From: Fasciolopsis buskii
Taxonomy: Eukaryota; Platyhelminthes; Trematoda; Plagiorchiida; Fasciolidae
Direction: 5' to 3'
NCBI GenBank assembly: GCA_008360955.1
Contig: LUCM01009050.1
Location: 100,404-164,403, forward strand
DNA: 64,000 nt
Every line of letters begins with the position of its first letter. Within the stretch, counting starts at the first letter, position 1. The notes beneath the pieces were generated by a model that was given only the letters and a program-made list of their open reading frames with translations, was not told the DNA's origin and ran no database searches. The position numbers and the translations under genes are program-made. This document shows positions 46,108-58,773 of this stretch, piece after piece.

Positions 46108-46885
46108 CTGCAGATTTATAACTCTAAGTTGAATGTCTACTTTGGAGAAACAAAGAGATTGATGCATACAATTCATTTTTCAATAATGTTAAATTTTGAT
46201 ATTTGACTGACGCGGCACTTGTCGTTTTACTCTGTTTCTTGAGTAGATCTAAATCCTAGGACGCATACTTTTTTTCCTGGTTAAACCAGCACTATTCCTC
46301 GTCCTCATAACAATAATCAGTTTACACCAAAATTCGATAGGCCCATATCTAGCGCTTGCCGTTGCACAACAAAGTCCCGGATATCGAGAACAGAAAAAGT
46401 CACAGTACCAAATGTTTTTTGTTAATCCGCCAGTGCTGGTATTATCTTGCTTTGGACCTCCCCCATCCCCCCGGGTAAATTCATTGAAGAAAGTTATGAC
46501 TTTCCAATAATCAGATCAAGCTGCTAAGGGAAAATGTCAGCGAAAGACACTTTCTGCGTTTGTCCATTCCGGCAATTAGCCCGAGGTCAGAAAACTTCAA
46601 CCATACTCCAGCCATACAGCAAAATTTGTAATTCCTACGCATTTCAAGTCTTTCGTTTCATGTTATCTGACAGATAAACTCAAACCCTTTAGGATGATTG
46701 CTATGTGTTTATAAGTTGTTACAGTATGCCCTATGTTGAAACTCACCACAAAGAACCAGATGTCCAAAAATCACTCAATTTTGTGTGAGTGTGGTCGAAT
46801 TCCTGCTGTTCACAACACCCGCACTTAATTGAACAAAACGTGTGATGCGATATGTGAGTATGAAAACATTATTAATGCTCCGATC
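46108..46885. other. No supported gene
   Basis: A C-rich tract (46457-46473) is the only notable feature. Confidence 0.4.
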
Positions 46886-47060
46886 ACTGATACTACTAAT
46901 ACTACTAATGCCATTACAACTACTATTAATTCTGCTACTTATACTATTACTGCTACCACTACTGCTACTATTACTACTATTACTACTACTACTACCACTA
47001 CTAACACTAATACTATTACTACTACCAATACTACCACTACCACTACTACTACTACTATTA
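46886..47060. repeat. Long imperfect (ACT/ATT)n trinucleotide tract
   Basis: About 175 bases built from ACT, ATT, ACC and GCT triplets. It keeps the triplet period and so stays open in five frames, producing Thr-, Leu- and Ser-rich pseudo-proteins on both strands. It is an old, diverged microsatellite rather than a gene. Confidence 0.93.
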
Positions 47061-50000
47061 CCGGCATGACTACACTGAGAAACACACGGATGTGTGAAAC
47101 TGTCTACTGCTACTGCTGCTATCGTCATTCACTAGTTGGGCACAATGCACGAAGTCGAAAAATTGGGTTTTGAAGTAAATCCCTAAGTCCTACTCCAGTT
47201 GGAAAAACGTTTTGCATCGCAGTAACTTGTCTGTGCCTGATTGCCAGCGCAAATGTGTCTGCGGCGACCATCTTTAATTGACTTTGGTCCTTCCTAATGG
47301 TCACTAAAAGTAGCCGCAAATTAGCAGTCTACCAATTTGAAGGGACAAGTATTCTAAGCAAGGAATTCTGGACAAGTTACGAAGTCTGATATTTCGGCTT
47401 TAGTAAGCGGTATGAAAGTTGCCAACAACAAACCCTGTTCCAGGTACAGTCTAGTCAGGTAAATGTTTGATTGCCGGAAAGGTGTGATTAGCAAGAACCG
47501 AAATGTTTCTCCGTAACCCATGAGATCACAATCCAGGGGAAACAATGCATCAAGTTCTTCTTATGCGCATCTGACGAAATTTAAAACTATGCAACTAAAA
47601 TGCATATTACATCAGTCTTTTGATTTACTGGTTACCAAATTTAAACTGATTCTATAGAGTTGTAACCATAGGTCTGCCATTCTAACGGGCCAGGTATATT
47701 TCACTCCAATTAGCCTTCAATTTACCTTCTGGTAATGTAGTTTTCCCACTATAACTGTGAGATTTGTTGAAAATAGGTATACAAAAAGTTTGTTCTACTG
47801 TACTCGACCACTTTCTCGTTTGGCGGAAGCTCATTTTCATTAACTGTGTTTGCTTGCTTATCTATAACAGGTAAAAAGAAAGAAAAAAGAGTATCTTAGG
47901 CTATCGCTACAAAGCGACTGATTAAATCGGTCTTCCTGGACCGATAGGACAGCTAAATTAACTGCAAATGATTGGAAAACAATAGAAATTTAAAGGGGAT
48001 AACCAATTTTTGAGGTATATTTGTTAACTCTGAAATCACTAGTTTATTTGTTTTTCATAACTAGTGTACAGTTACGCGACAATGAAGCTGAATCAGTTTT
48101 GATAACAGAACATCAAAGTTCACCGTCATTTCTAAATCATTTATGGTCACTTGGATGGATGCATATCCCACCCTAATCCGTGTTATTCAGTGAAGTCTGG
48201 CACTGCAGGCTGTCGGTGAGGCCGAAATCCGAATAAACTTGTCTAGACAATTCTAACCCGCGTCGAGAAGGGAGTTGAAAGGCACGACGGTAGGATATGC
48301 AGTTTCCGGATTGTGTTCGGGTTCACACCCTGGACGCGAAGGTAGAGATGCACCGGCAATTAGCCCTAATGTGAGTACCCTCGAGTCTGGTGCTTCACTA
48401 GTGTACGGTTCTCCGGGTGATCTGAGATTTATGCTTGAAGGATGAAGTCCGTAGGAGAGTCAGTCAAGCAATGTGACATCAAAGCCACACACTAATAGCA
48501 ATTACTTTTGAGATATTACTATATAGGTGCGAGTTATGCAACCACGAAATAGCAGTCTTCATGGTTCCATTTGAACCGAACTAAGTTATAAGTTAAAATA
48601 CAAAATGAATAGTGCAATGTCATGCCTTGTACAAAACACGCGTAAAATCGAAACCGTAAATGTAACCAGGCAAAATCCTACTGAACTGCGAGAAAATTCT
48701 GACACGTAGGTAAATTGTACAGTGTAATGGAGAACAAATGGGTATTCTGTGACTAGTGCTTACGGTGTGTTAACAGGGACGTTGTTGTTATTTGACTGAC
48801 TGATGTCTAAACTCTTGTCCAAAAGAGGTGTCACCCTTTCAGGAGATTCCTCAGGATCCAGAGGAATTCGTTGTTAAAGTTTGCGGCAATCCCACGGTAC
48901 GCATCAGGACCTCGGAAACACCCAGCCATTCGGTGTTCATCTGTTTTTGTAGTATAGGGAATGGAATTCAGCTTTTAGTAATGTGACACAAATACGAACA
49001 TCTCATACCCACTAAGATGATTCTGCGCAAACTGGGCAACTGAAGACAACGAGAAGATCACAGCTATAGGAAGACATGTTTGCTCAAGCTTGTATGCAAA
49101 TTACTTGCTTATGTGTGAAATTCGGCAAATCCTAATTGATGGACTATCTTTGAACCAATAGAACTCGGGGCATATTTGAAATTCTTACTCATGTGCCGTC
49201 AAGGTCCTGATTAGTTGGTTGCGTAAGCAGGCTACAATAATGTTTTATCGGACTATACCAAGTGGTTTTCGCGTAGCTCCACCGAAATGTTTCAAATAAA
49301 AGGAGTCACTTACGGGGAATCTTTCAGATGATTCTGGTGACATGTTGGTAGGACAAGTCATTATCCGTCAGTTGCATATTTTCACAAATTTGCTGGAGTA
49401 GATGTTGTCACGTTTCTAAATATTATACTTTAAACGATTTTGGTTCTGTCCTATCGAAGGTCTCGTTTTTCTGTGGAGATGTGTTAAAAATGACTAGGTT
49501 TGAAATGTCTCTCAAAGGATGGATTGTAGACTTTGAGGCTAATGTTTACTACACACACCTTCGACATTGCTTCTTAATTCGACTATTATTCCATCTCCCC
49601 GTTGATGGCAGATTCCCACATCATTGTTTTGCCATCATAGCTTCACATCAGATAGGCATCGCATTGATTAGGCGGTCTGGTGAAATATTTCGTGCGGAAA
49701 TTCCGGAAGTCAGAATGCGACGTTGCCAGCCAAAAGTTCATTCTGATAATCGTCATTTTCTCAGACACAAATACCTTGTCACATTTCATCAAATTCTGTT
49801 TGGCTGAAATCATTTTCCGGTCCAATTATATCCACTTTCGTATTGTCTAAGAACCAAACAAAACGACTGTCAAAGCTACTGTCCATAGGACGCACAATTG
49901 AAACGATATTTTGTTCTAACGTAAGATTTCAAACAACAACAACTGGACTGTCCAAAATTATCAAATTCACTGGTTTTCATATCGAAGTGAGACACCATTA

Positions 50001-52276
50001 GCTGATTTGTCTATAACTTATTAGGTAATACTCCACAAATGTTCCGTTTGTTGTTGTAGTCGCGGAAATATTCCACTGGTTATGTTGCATTTTGTTTCAG
50101 TGGGAAATTTTGCAAATTTCATCAGTTGTCTGAACATAGTCCATCTAAGACGTATCTTCACAGGCTTCCACGCTGTAAATCGTTTTTGTCTTTTAGTAAC
50201 TACAAATCCGTGTTTAGTAGTTGAGCATTTTTTAACAGCCACCGCATGGTTGAGATAAAAGCAGATTTGCTCGCCAAAACAATAGCTATGGTTGAAATTA
50301 TTGCTAGGTTATCAGGTTGTTCTAATGAGTCATACAATTTGCACGTGTTGTTAACGCATTTCGGTATACTTTGTTCGAGATGATCTACTTATTCCCAGTT
50401 TGGTCTGCGTTACTATAAATCAGGCCTAGGCTATTTCAACATTGATCAGTCGTTGCTAAACGTTACCCAGAAGCCGCTAAATGACTACTAGTGGTTGAGG
50501 AACGCGGACAAACCTGTGGTATGATTTAGACCGGCTTTCCATTACCAGAAATGGTCAGCGGTTGAAATCCCAGATCCACCTGGCAGACAACAGTTCGTTG
50601 CTGCTCAGGTCGTTACCACACCTGACCTAATGCGACTTAAGTTTCAGGATAACGGTTGCCGATCCCACCAGCTCCCAGTGTAGGGAGCCGTAGCAGCTAC
50701 AAGGCGTGCCCCATGGACGACAGTCGTGTTTCAAGCATTTCATACGGAAGAACATTAAGGACGTCGTGGCTTAAGTTAGGCAGCATTTCTGGCTGCCTGT
50801 GGATGTTAATAAAATTTCCAAAGAATATACCACTGAAAATCATTTTTCACTATAGAGGAAGACACTAAGCAACGTGCGCAAAGTTGCACACTGCGAGGTT
50901 GATCTTCTGCGTTAGATACTAGACAAGAAGAAACCTTCCTTTGAATCCACTGTCTGTACTGAGTGATACCTAGAAATCACAAACCGTTCTACAGGAACCA
51001 TAAAGATAATGTCTAAACAAGTTTGGTCGATCGATCAGATACAACCCTCGGAAAGAGAATGCACCAACAATGCAAAACCTTTAGTGATCTGACCGAGGTG
51101 CTGATGCCAGAACCGAAATCGGAGTGTACCGGTGTAGGGATGACTGAACAAGACAGTGAGAGGTACTTTTACCTGACGATAAGTGTTTCTGGCAGAACTT
51201 GTTATCCCATCTATATATGATGCTATCAACACTGAAAATGGACATTTTAGGACCGCCTGACCTCGATCGACTGAAAAAATCTGTCCATAAATCACCTTTG
51301 TTGTTTTAAAATAAAGTCACTCACACACGGGCCCACTGAATCAAAATAGATTTTGGTGAGTTTTACACGTTCATCATGCATAATTTCACATAACTTCATA
51401 TACAGTAGAAGGGAATATCAATAACTAGTTAAAAAGAGAACAAAAGTAGACATCCCAACAAAAAATACACCTCTGGAGTTAGGACTAATTTTTGATCTCG
51501 GAGAACTTTAAAAAAATTTCCAATTATCGTTCATTTCACAGCCTCGTGGTTTTCATTCAGATACACATTTTCCAACATAAAACTGCATAAAGAAGTTTTA
51601 ATTTGGGATTGTAAAGTTAGGAAAGTTTTACTGGGAAAATTTTTTTCGTCATGCGAGACTTTTTTGCAGGATAGGAATAATCACCCTGTCGATACAAATC
51701 TTTTCGTTTTCAACGCGAACGCGGTCAAACGTGCAATTCCCGTTGTTGTGTCATGGTCTGACAAATCATCTAAACCTCTCTTGCACAAATGGTTAGAGTG
51801 AGTTGCACCTCAAACGTGAATAAAATTTCATCATCAATATATGTGATTTTCGGCTAGTTCTCTCAGAATGTGATAGAACTCCCTGCTTACTTCAACCGAA
51901 TAGTAGTGTTGATGTCGGAAAACTTTGTTAAAATTTAGATGCACTACCGCTGCTTCGCAGTATAACGCAATAAAAACGAAGTATCCTATACTCTACCGGT
52001 TGGGGAAAATTAAATTCCCTTCCCGTCACAGTGTATCCTATTTCATCCTTAAGAGTGTATTTTTGACAAGATGACCCCAGATCCATTGTGCATCGATTGA
52101 ACCAACCAACTTTGATTTAACGTGGTTAAATACTTTAGCAAAGCTTTGTTAAACATTGTCTCAAATTTGTGTTGCTCTGCGACCCGCTTGCCGTATGAGT
52201 TGTTCACGTGATTCATACCGCTGAGACCATGAGTATCATGACATTCCATCGACTGGTCGTATATATGATTTGGGGG
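47061..52276. other. Sparse stretch, no firmly supported gene
   Basis: Short open frames occur on both strands (minus 47354-47545, plus 49481-49807, minus 50021-50242, plus 51023-51220), some of them protein-like, but none has both splice sites. The part around 48240-48440 is richer in GC and looks like an old repeat insertion without coding capacity. Confidence 0.35.
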
Positions 52277-52312
52277 ACGTGCACGCGCACGTGCACGCGC
52301 AAGTGCACGTGC
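52277..52312. repeat. Alternating purine-pyrimidine tract with two CACGTG sites
   Basis: A run of GC and AC dinucleotides, strictly alternating for 24 bases (52277-52300), then a two-A break and ten more alternating bases. It holds CACGTG at 52288-52293 and 52306-52311. Such tracts can adopt Z-DNA, and CACGTG is the core of bHLH/E-box sites. Confidence 0.9.
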
Positions 52313-52527
52313 TAGATGTGAATAAACTGTTATCCCCATCACATTCTACCCGGTTCCAGTCGCATCAGGCTGGGTTCAACAATGTCGATTATCACCACTC
52401 ACTTGTTCCTTCTCGATTCGTGTTCACAGTTTTAATCTCTTAAATTGTTCAAAACTGTAGTGTCTCATCGGTTTGTTTCTCGGCTTGCTTCAATAGTTAT
52501 GTATTCATGCGCGTGAAATTTTCCAAT

Positions 52528-52569
52528 AGGAGGCTGTAGCGGACAGGAGGCTGTAGCGGACAGGAGGCC
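52528..52569. repeat. 17-base tandem repeat, 2.4 copies
   Basis: The unit AGGAGGCTGTAGCGGAC occurs perfectly twice (52528-52544, 52545-52561), followed by a partial third copy. Confidence 0.95.
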
Positions 52570-53552
52570 ACCAAACGGCGACGTGTCTATCAGTGGAATG
52601 CTTCGATTTCACAGCATTCACGTCCAACTTTCACGGTGTTGACTGTTTTGTTTGTGCCTGTAATCAAAAATTAGTTCACTAAATAAGGCCTAATATTTAA
52701 TCTAACACTATACAACATAATACGATCAATTTGATGACCGAGTTTCACCCAGTAACCAAATGATGGTTATTTCTGTGTACCTTTCAGTCCACATTAATCA
52801 TGTCAACTAGCCAGTCAGGCAACCCTATAAAGTCGTTTCCAATGGAGATTTGACGAGGAACTGTTTCTCCGTTGATGGCTTGTTTAATTCTTGGATAGAA
52901 GAGAACTATATACAGTCACTTACCCAGCCACCGTCTGTTGCACGTGTATCTATCACAGTAACCATAGTATCAATTAACGTTTGAACCACGTCATGAACTT
53001 TTTACTTCAGCTGGTCTTATGTTAACTACGGACTACGGACCCTTACTGAACAGAGACTTATCAATACAGAACTGTTGACATTGAATACGGTAAACCTAAA
53101 ATTATAATTCTACCGTTCACGCCTTGATACGCATATGCACAAGCGTTGATGAACATGCGGTGCATAACCCTCCTAAAATGCACTTCATCATCAAGGTAAA
53201 CTGGAAGTATTTGTGACATTCGGAGTGAGACTGAGGAACAAATGGTATTGTTCTTTATTACACCGCGGATCTATTTGCTAAACAGAAAACACCAGACGAA
53301 ATGAACAGGTCTGTCTTGTCAGCAACGCAAGGACTTAGCGGAAAACCGTAGCGTTTGCTCTACGTAAGGCGCACGAAAAAGAGCAGAACAGAGCTAAGCG
53401 CACGGATTAGGTGTTCGCACCTCAAACACGAATTACTATGCATCCTCTCTTTCAATTATCTCGACAATAAACATGAATCAACTGAAAAATTCTTTTACAC
53501 TAACAGAAAAACCTCTCTTTGTTATCAGAAGAATACATGTGCTAGAACTTAC
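52570..53552. other. No supported gene
   Basis: I see no exon with splice support and no repeat in this stretch. Confidence 0.4.
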
Positions 53553-53710
53553 TGAATGTAATCCTTAAGCTGCCCACATTATGATCCAGAAACTGACGAC
53601 GAAATTTGGTATTCCTTTCCATGTGTTCTTCGTTCGAAGGCAGGAAGACTACAAAATGAGGTGGTGTTGCCAGTATAGTATAATTCATAGCGCAGTTTTC
53701 ATCAGGTAGG
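53553..53710 (-). CDS. Candidate internal exon (52 codons)
   Basis: An ATGAAGTATTTTAG acceptor and a strong ATTCA|GTAAGT donor bound 158 bases on the minus strand, open in one frame (phase 2 in, phase 1 out). The peptide reads LPDENCAMNYTILATPPHF and continues SNEEHMERNTKFRRQFLD. It includes one possible N-glycosylation site (NYT) and the strand-like FVVFLPS. Trp is absent and one Cys is present. It looks like a genuine protein segment, perhaps extracellular. I cannot assign a family. Confidence 0.46.
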
Positions 53711-56490
53711 CTAAAATACTTCATTTACTGTGTAGCACATCGTGCCTAATTCGTGAGTGGTTTCATGTGAAATCCAAGCCTTAAATGGATTAGGTTCTTC
53801 CATGCCCATGATACACCGGTGATATAGTTAGCAAGGATGAAATTGAATCACTTATCACTGTGGCAAACAGACCGCTATAAAGCTACTGAAAGGTAACCGC
53901 GCAAATTCAATCAGCGGGCAAATAAAATTGGAACCAAGTTCGGGATTCCGTTACAATGGCTAATTAGACTGATCCTGATCAACCGTTTGACTTTTCGTGT
54001 TTCGTAAAATCATTATTCTTGCTAAAAATGAGCTATGATGTCTTACGGGTTATTGATATTCCTATTGTTATGGCGCAAACTGCCACCCATGGTGTAGATA
54101 ACATGAGCTCCCCACGTGACCGAAACCATAAGTAGACGTGTTACGCTTTGGAGAACAATATGTTCTCCCCATCGTGGTTTGGGCTACTTGAAGGTGAACC
54201 AATCAAACCTCATGCTACCATGTGATCATTGTGTTTATATGAACGTTGGAAGTTTCAGCAACAGAGCTAGTTGAAAGACATCAGAATTGAAATCGTTTCC
54301 GGACGATTGTTCCATCGGTTAGTGTGACCGGTTTTAACGAGTTGCAGCGTGCCGTTGGCTGACAACCAGCAGAGAGCACGTGTGCACGTCGGTATCCTGT
54401 AGCGTTAAGACAGAATGTGATTTTAAAATTACTATAATTTGCTAACATATTGACGTGAAGTAATTGGCCTTAGTTGTTTTGGCTTGGCAGAGCAATCCAC
54501 TTGGGTTGCTCTGGTGTCTTCTGGAGCAACTTGTTTGTGGCTATTGTCCACTTTGGAGACTTCAAGAAATTTCTGCATGCATGTCACTTAAGGCTTCCAT
54601 CAAGCAAGGTTTTCCGTGATTTTTCATACTCTACCTGGTAAGTAGTTAAAGCTGTCCCAGTCATCCTCATTCAGAGGACAGTTGGATAAAAAAATAATAC
54701 CATGTAACCTGAAGTTGCTCGACACAATTATTTCGATCAAGTCAGAGATCAAAAAGAACGAGCGGAAATAATGTGACCAACTCTCTTTTCTCATTCCACT
54801 TCTAATCTTATTGCAGTCTACCTTAGTTGGAAACAAAATAACAAAAGTGTTCATTAATCACTCATCTGGTCGATAAACCCTTATCGATTAGACAGCATTA
54901 TTGAAAACAAAAATCATTCTGATCAGGTCGCGGGATTTTGTTTACACAGTCCAAACCCGGTTTGCAGATTGAGCCGTCTGCGCGTGATTCATTCGCCTGT
55001 AGAGGGAATACAATAAGTTCCACCGGGGATTCAGCAGTACCTGCTGATTCAATATACCCGATTTTCTCGACCTCCAGTCTTGCCTAACGCCACCTCCTCC
55101 TACGCTCATATCGATGGCAGGTTTCGGAAAGCTATGAACCTACTTGTCACCCAATATTTCCAAATCATAACCAAACGAAAATACTACGACGACTCCGCAG
55201 GGCTGTCGTGAAGGGTTTTGAAAATCAAACATGAAAATAATCTATACTTCCTAATGACGTGAGACCAAGGTGTCGAGTGGAGGGTTTTATACCAGATCGA
55301 CACCAAAGAAAAAAGAAGGTTGCTAAGTGTGGTCAGAATGAGCACATTGCTTTCAGCTGATCATGTGAAATTTGTTTAGACTAACGGTCAGTCTCAGAAA
55401 TGCCTGAATACCGATTTTGTAAGGCCATTCTTAACCTATACCACTTCTGATGGTTTCCAATTCTAAATGGCTTTTGCACGAATAACAAATCATTCAAGTT
55501 CAAACTCGTCTGCATTACTCACCCGACAGATAGTTTACATTATCACATATTTTTCAACCAGAAAACGAAAAACATCTCCATAGTGCTACCAGTAAATGTC
55601 CAACGACCCGCGACTAGACCTTTCCATGCCCTGACGTGTCGGAAACTGGAGAACATGGAAACCACGAGTGGTGTTGACGTGCCTGACCGAGGTCTTTGTA
55701 TCCAGTACCTACCACTTCAATGAAAATTTTAACATTAATTTAATTGTCCGTTATTGTCTGATAGAATCTGCAATCGTAGAACTCAATTACAACAACTCAA
55801 CCTCTTGATCAATGTTAGCAGTATGATTTTCTATGGTCTACGAAATTAATCATTATACGTTACCAGTGGTCAGTTCATCATTGAAAATCCATGGATGTAC
55901 CAAATAGTTTTTTCAGGTTTGTCATAAATAATCGACACTCGAAATGGCGGCATAAACCCGGAGTCCATAGATTAGTCATCTCTCCGTCGCAGTCCATCGC
56001 GGTAGATCATCGCCATGCGGCCGTGCAAATCAATTAAATTTCGATACATCACCATGGGGTAAAGTTCAGCAAACCACTGACACCTGTCCGACTAGCATAA
56101 CGACTGAGGCTTTCGACTCCAAATCGTTCGTCCTGGGTCCAAGTTCCAGTTCGGGTGCCTTGGATATGCACTGGTAATGATTCCAGCCACGGACGAAACG
56201 GTTGTACAGTGCTTCCATGGCTTTCCAGTAATGAGCTGAGCGATAATGTCGCATGATGGATAATTTCGTGAACTCCATCTCTGCCAGATAGAGATGTTAG
56301 TTTTTGCAATGGTTCATTCAGTGTCACTTCGAATGCCAAACACGCTTCCTCTTATGAATTACCATAACTTGCTGATAGAAAAATATTATATCTGACCTGT
56401 TCTGAGCACGATAACCTCGGCGGAATTCAGAGTGAAATAGATCGAGTCGCCGGCTAAGGGTGAGAGAATAAGATAATGGAAAGAACAAGG
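53711..56490. other. Intronic or intergenic, weak candidates
   Basis: Near 54425-54700 both strands are open and carry donors (plus GTAAGT at 54639, minus GTAGAG at 54641), so neither can be chosen; the minus reading SNCPLNEDDWDSFNYLP is the more protein-like. At 56049-56339 two overlapping minus frames are open in a GC-richer stretch that resembles a repeat. Confidence 0.35.
54488..54513. repeat. 26-base imperfect palindrome
   Basis: An 8-base perfect stem (CAGAGCAA / TTGCTCTG) flanks a 10-base centre that is itself partly self-complementary. Confidence 0.8.
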
Positions 56491-56697
56491 CTAAACGGTG
56501 TTTGTTGGTTTTATTTCCTTCTTGAAACAGAATGTGATGAGATTGCCGGCCACGTTCGTCGAATCCACTTCTCTTTTGCCGGGAACTGCAGTTTTTGCGT
56601 CAGCTGAGCTATTCTCCACTAATCGCAGATCCTGCTGTTCAACGTTTTCAATAATCTTTCGCTTTTTTAAGTTATTTTGTCCAAAAAGAACAACCAT
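56491..56697 (-). CDS. Candidate small intronless ORF (68 residues), charged
   Basis: A minus-strand ATG at 56697 starts 68 codons to a TAG at 56493-56491. The peptide begins MVVLFGQNNLKKRKIIEN and has a hydrophilic, Lys/Glu/Asp/Asn-rich composition throughout (VEQQDLRLVENSSADAKT, GKREVDSTN), ending FCFKKEIKPTNTV. That composition is what one expects of coding sequence. The antisense frame is also open but is Phe/Ser-rich and less convincing. It could be a short gene or the last exon of a spliced one (TTTTCTTTTCAA lies just upstream). No family is recognised. Confidence 0.35.
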   Translation of the reverse strand: MVVLFGQNNLKKRKIIENVEQQDLRLVENSSADAKTAVPGKREVDSTNVAGNLITFCFKKEIKPTNTV

Positions 56698-57802
56698 TTG
56701 AAAAGAAAAGTTTCATAGCTTTGGGGTCTAAAAGCCGGTGTCAGAATTTAGATCATCAACCAGTTAACCCTTTCTTCAATCCCCGAGTTACTCGCCTTCT
56801 CTGTTCTAGTAACTAACAATCTGATTTAAATAAATGCAAAGTTTTCGTCTGTTAGAATCGGAGGGCACCTCACGCACTGACCAAATATGTTTTCAAAGAT
56901 GACAAAAATTTCGATGCATACTGAGCAAACCTGGTTGTTCTTATTCCATCCACAGTTTATATGCTTTTGTGGTTTGATTTTCGGTCCAAGTAGAATTCAG
57001 GCTCCCGCGAACCGGTTTCTGTAGTACGCTAGCTTTCTTATTGTCACGTCTGCATCGATCGGTTACACATCTAGTTCTGTCTGCTTGGTTGACCTGTATC
57101 GTGCCAATCTATCGATGTTGTTTTTTCTCACCAAGGCAGGTCAAACTGTTTTGTCACAGATACGCGGAAACTATGCTTGTCTTTATGTCTATGCATACGC
57201 ACAGATATACGTGCATTGATAAGCCTTCTCCAGGCACCTGACTAAGGGAATTTGAAAAGCCGCGCCATACGCATTGGCTAACCGAGTGAACCAATCGAGT
57301 TTAAATCTTCCAGCGGGCTGACGCACGTATACCCACCAGCTGTCGTCTAATTGGTTCATGCTTATGGATGCGTGGGTACGTGTGCTTATGCCGTCTCAAC
57401 AATCATGCTGTTGCTGCCACCACTGTTGTTGTCGCGTTCGTGGTCAAGGTGGACGTTCGCGTGCCTTCATTTCGAATCTCGATGTATATGTATGTTCAAT
57501 ACTTTTAATGCCGATATGTGTGCCTTCTTGCGTCGCGCCAATCAGCTGATTTTCTAACGTCGAAATAGAAACCATTAGAGAGGAAGTACACCACGCCGGT
57601 ATTATTACACTAACTGCCCTGAAATGACGACCGCTCACCAGGCTATCATCCATGTGACTTGATTGCACCTGTGAACTAATACAAGCGCAGGCACGCTCAT
57701 CCGCACACACACCACAGACGGACTAAGTGATATACGCTTTGGTATATCATTTTCGATGCTGATTTAATTGACGGACGAGTTTGACTCATTTTTGCTGGAC
57801 AG
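56698..57802. other. No firmly supported gene
   Basis: Overlapping plus frames at 57351-57557 are Cys/Leu-rich but lack context. A 30-base minus micro-exon candidate lies at 57639-57668 (see findings). Confidence 0.35.
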
Positions 57803-57961
57803 GGTGCAGCGTTGTGTCAACCCCACTCGGGATATGTTGTTACGTTCAAAAAAATCCACCTCTTCACTTCCTCATGTTGGAGACTGGTCGAAACAGGATG
57901 CATCGAATGCTTCCACCGAGAGTCTCGCAACTAGTGACATCGGTTGGGTTGGACCCATAAA
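57803..57961 (+). CDS. Candidate internal exon (52 codons, phase 2-2)
   Basis: A CATTTTTGCTGGACAG acceptor and a strong ATAAA|GTGAGT donor bound 159 bases in the plus strand. The one open frame reads VQRCVNPTRDMLLRSKKS, then LPHVGDWSKQDASNASTE, and ends DIGWVGPI. The sequence is polar, Ser-rich and typical of a cytoplasmic linker. An excellent acceptor 280 bases downstream (TTTTTTCCATTTTCGTTCACAG ending at 58240) would add only NSG and a stop in the required phase, which would make this the penultimate exon. No family is recognised. Confidence 0.46.
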
Positions 57962-58748
57962 GTGAGTACCGATATATACCATTGAAAAATAAAGTTAACA
58001 TTGAAGGTTCGCCCGAAAAAACCTGTTCATCCTTCTTCCTGACTATGCTTTTACATTTTGTCCCCGATCTCTTTTTGACTGGAAGTTCAGCTGGGGTTAA
58101 AAGAAAGAAACCATTACGTGGATGAAAAAGGGAAGATTGTCAAAATACAACAAGATTTATGGCGCTTGTGGTCCTAACAAGGCGAATAGGCTGAGCTCGG
58201 TTCGGAGTCACCTATCTCTTTTTTCCATTTTCGTTCACAGCTCGGGGTGAAAGTCAACCCGAATGTCCTATGTGAACACTGATCTCACTGTGAATTCGGT
58301 TGCATAACGCACGTTTAGGAACTTATGAAGATCTTAGTGTTTCCAATTGAGATATCTTGTAATCGAAAAGGTGGAATGCTGTAAATGATTTGGTCATCCC
58401 AAGACAGCGAAGAGAAAGAAGAATCTACTTTCCCTATTATATAAATCTGAGGCTCATTGACTCTGGGCTTCATGTGAATACATGCAAACTAGTGGTTGGT
58501 AAATGGAGAATAATTCGTTCTTCCACAAATCTCCAAACGACATTTCAATATTTGGAAACAGATTTGCTTTACATATGTCTCACGTTGGAAATCAACCGGA
58601 AGTTTTGTAACTTCTCTTCTTTACTGATATCGAATACCGATGAATCATTTTGCACGGCCTCGCATCCACACGCTTTTAGAAATGCTGATTAGGGATACCG
58701 TAGTTTTTGACGCGGTACATTCGCAGGTCCGCTACGAACTTTTTCGAC

Positions 58749-58773
58749 CACACACACACACACACACACACAC
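58749..58773. repeat. (CA)n microsatellite
   Basis: Perfect CA dinucleotide run of about 25 bases. Confidence 0.97.

Noticed and set aside
46775..47173. Thr-rich and Ser-rich proteins on opposite strands
   Set aside because: Both are translations of the ACT/ATT repeat.
41474..54470. Similarity between 41475-41503 and 54447-54470 (ACGTGAAG.AA.TGGCC)
   Set aside because: Only about 20 of 28 bases agree and the flanks diverge; not enough to call a repeat.
56049..56339. Overlapping minus frames of 96 and 70 codons
   Set aside because: GC-richer repeat-like stretch, no splice sites, two frames open together.
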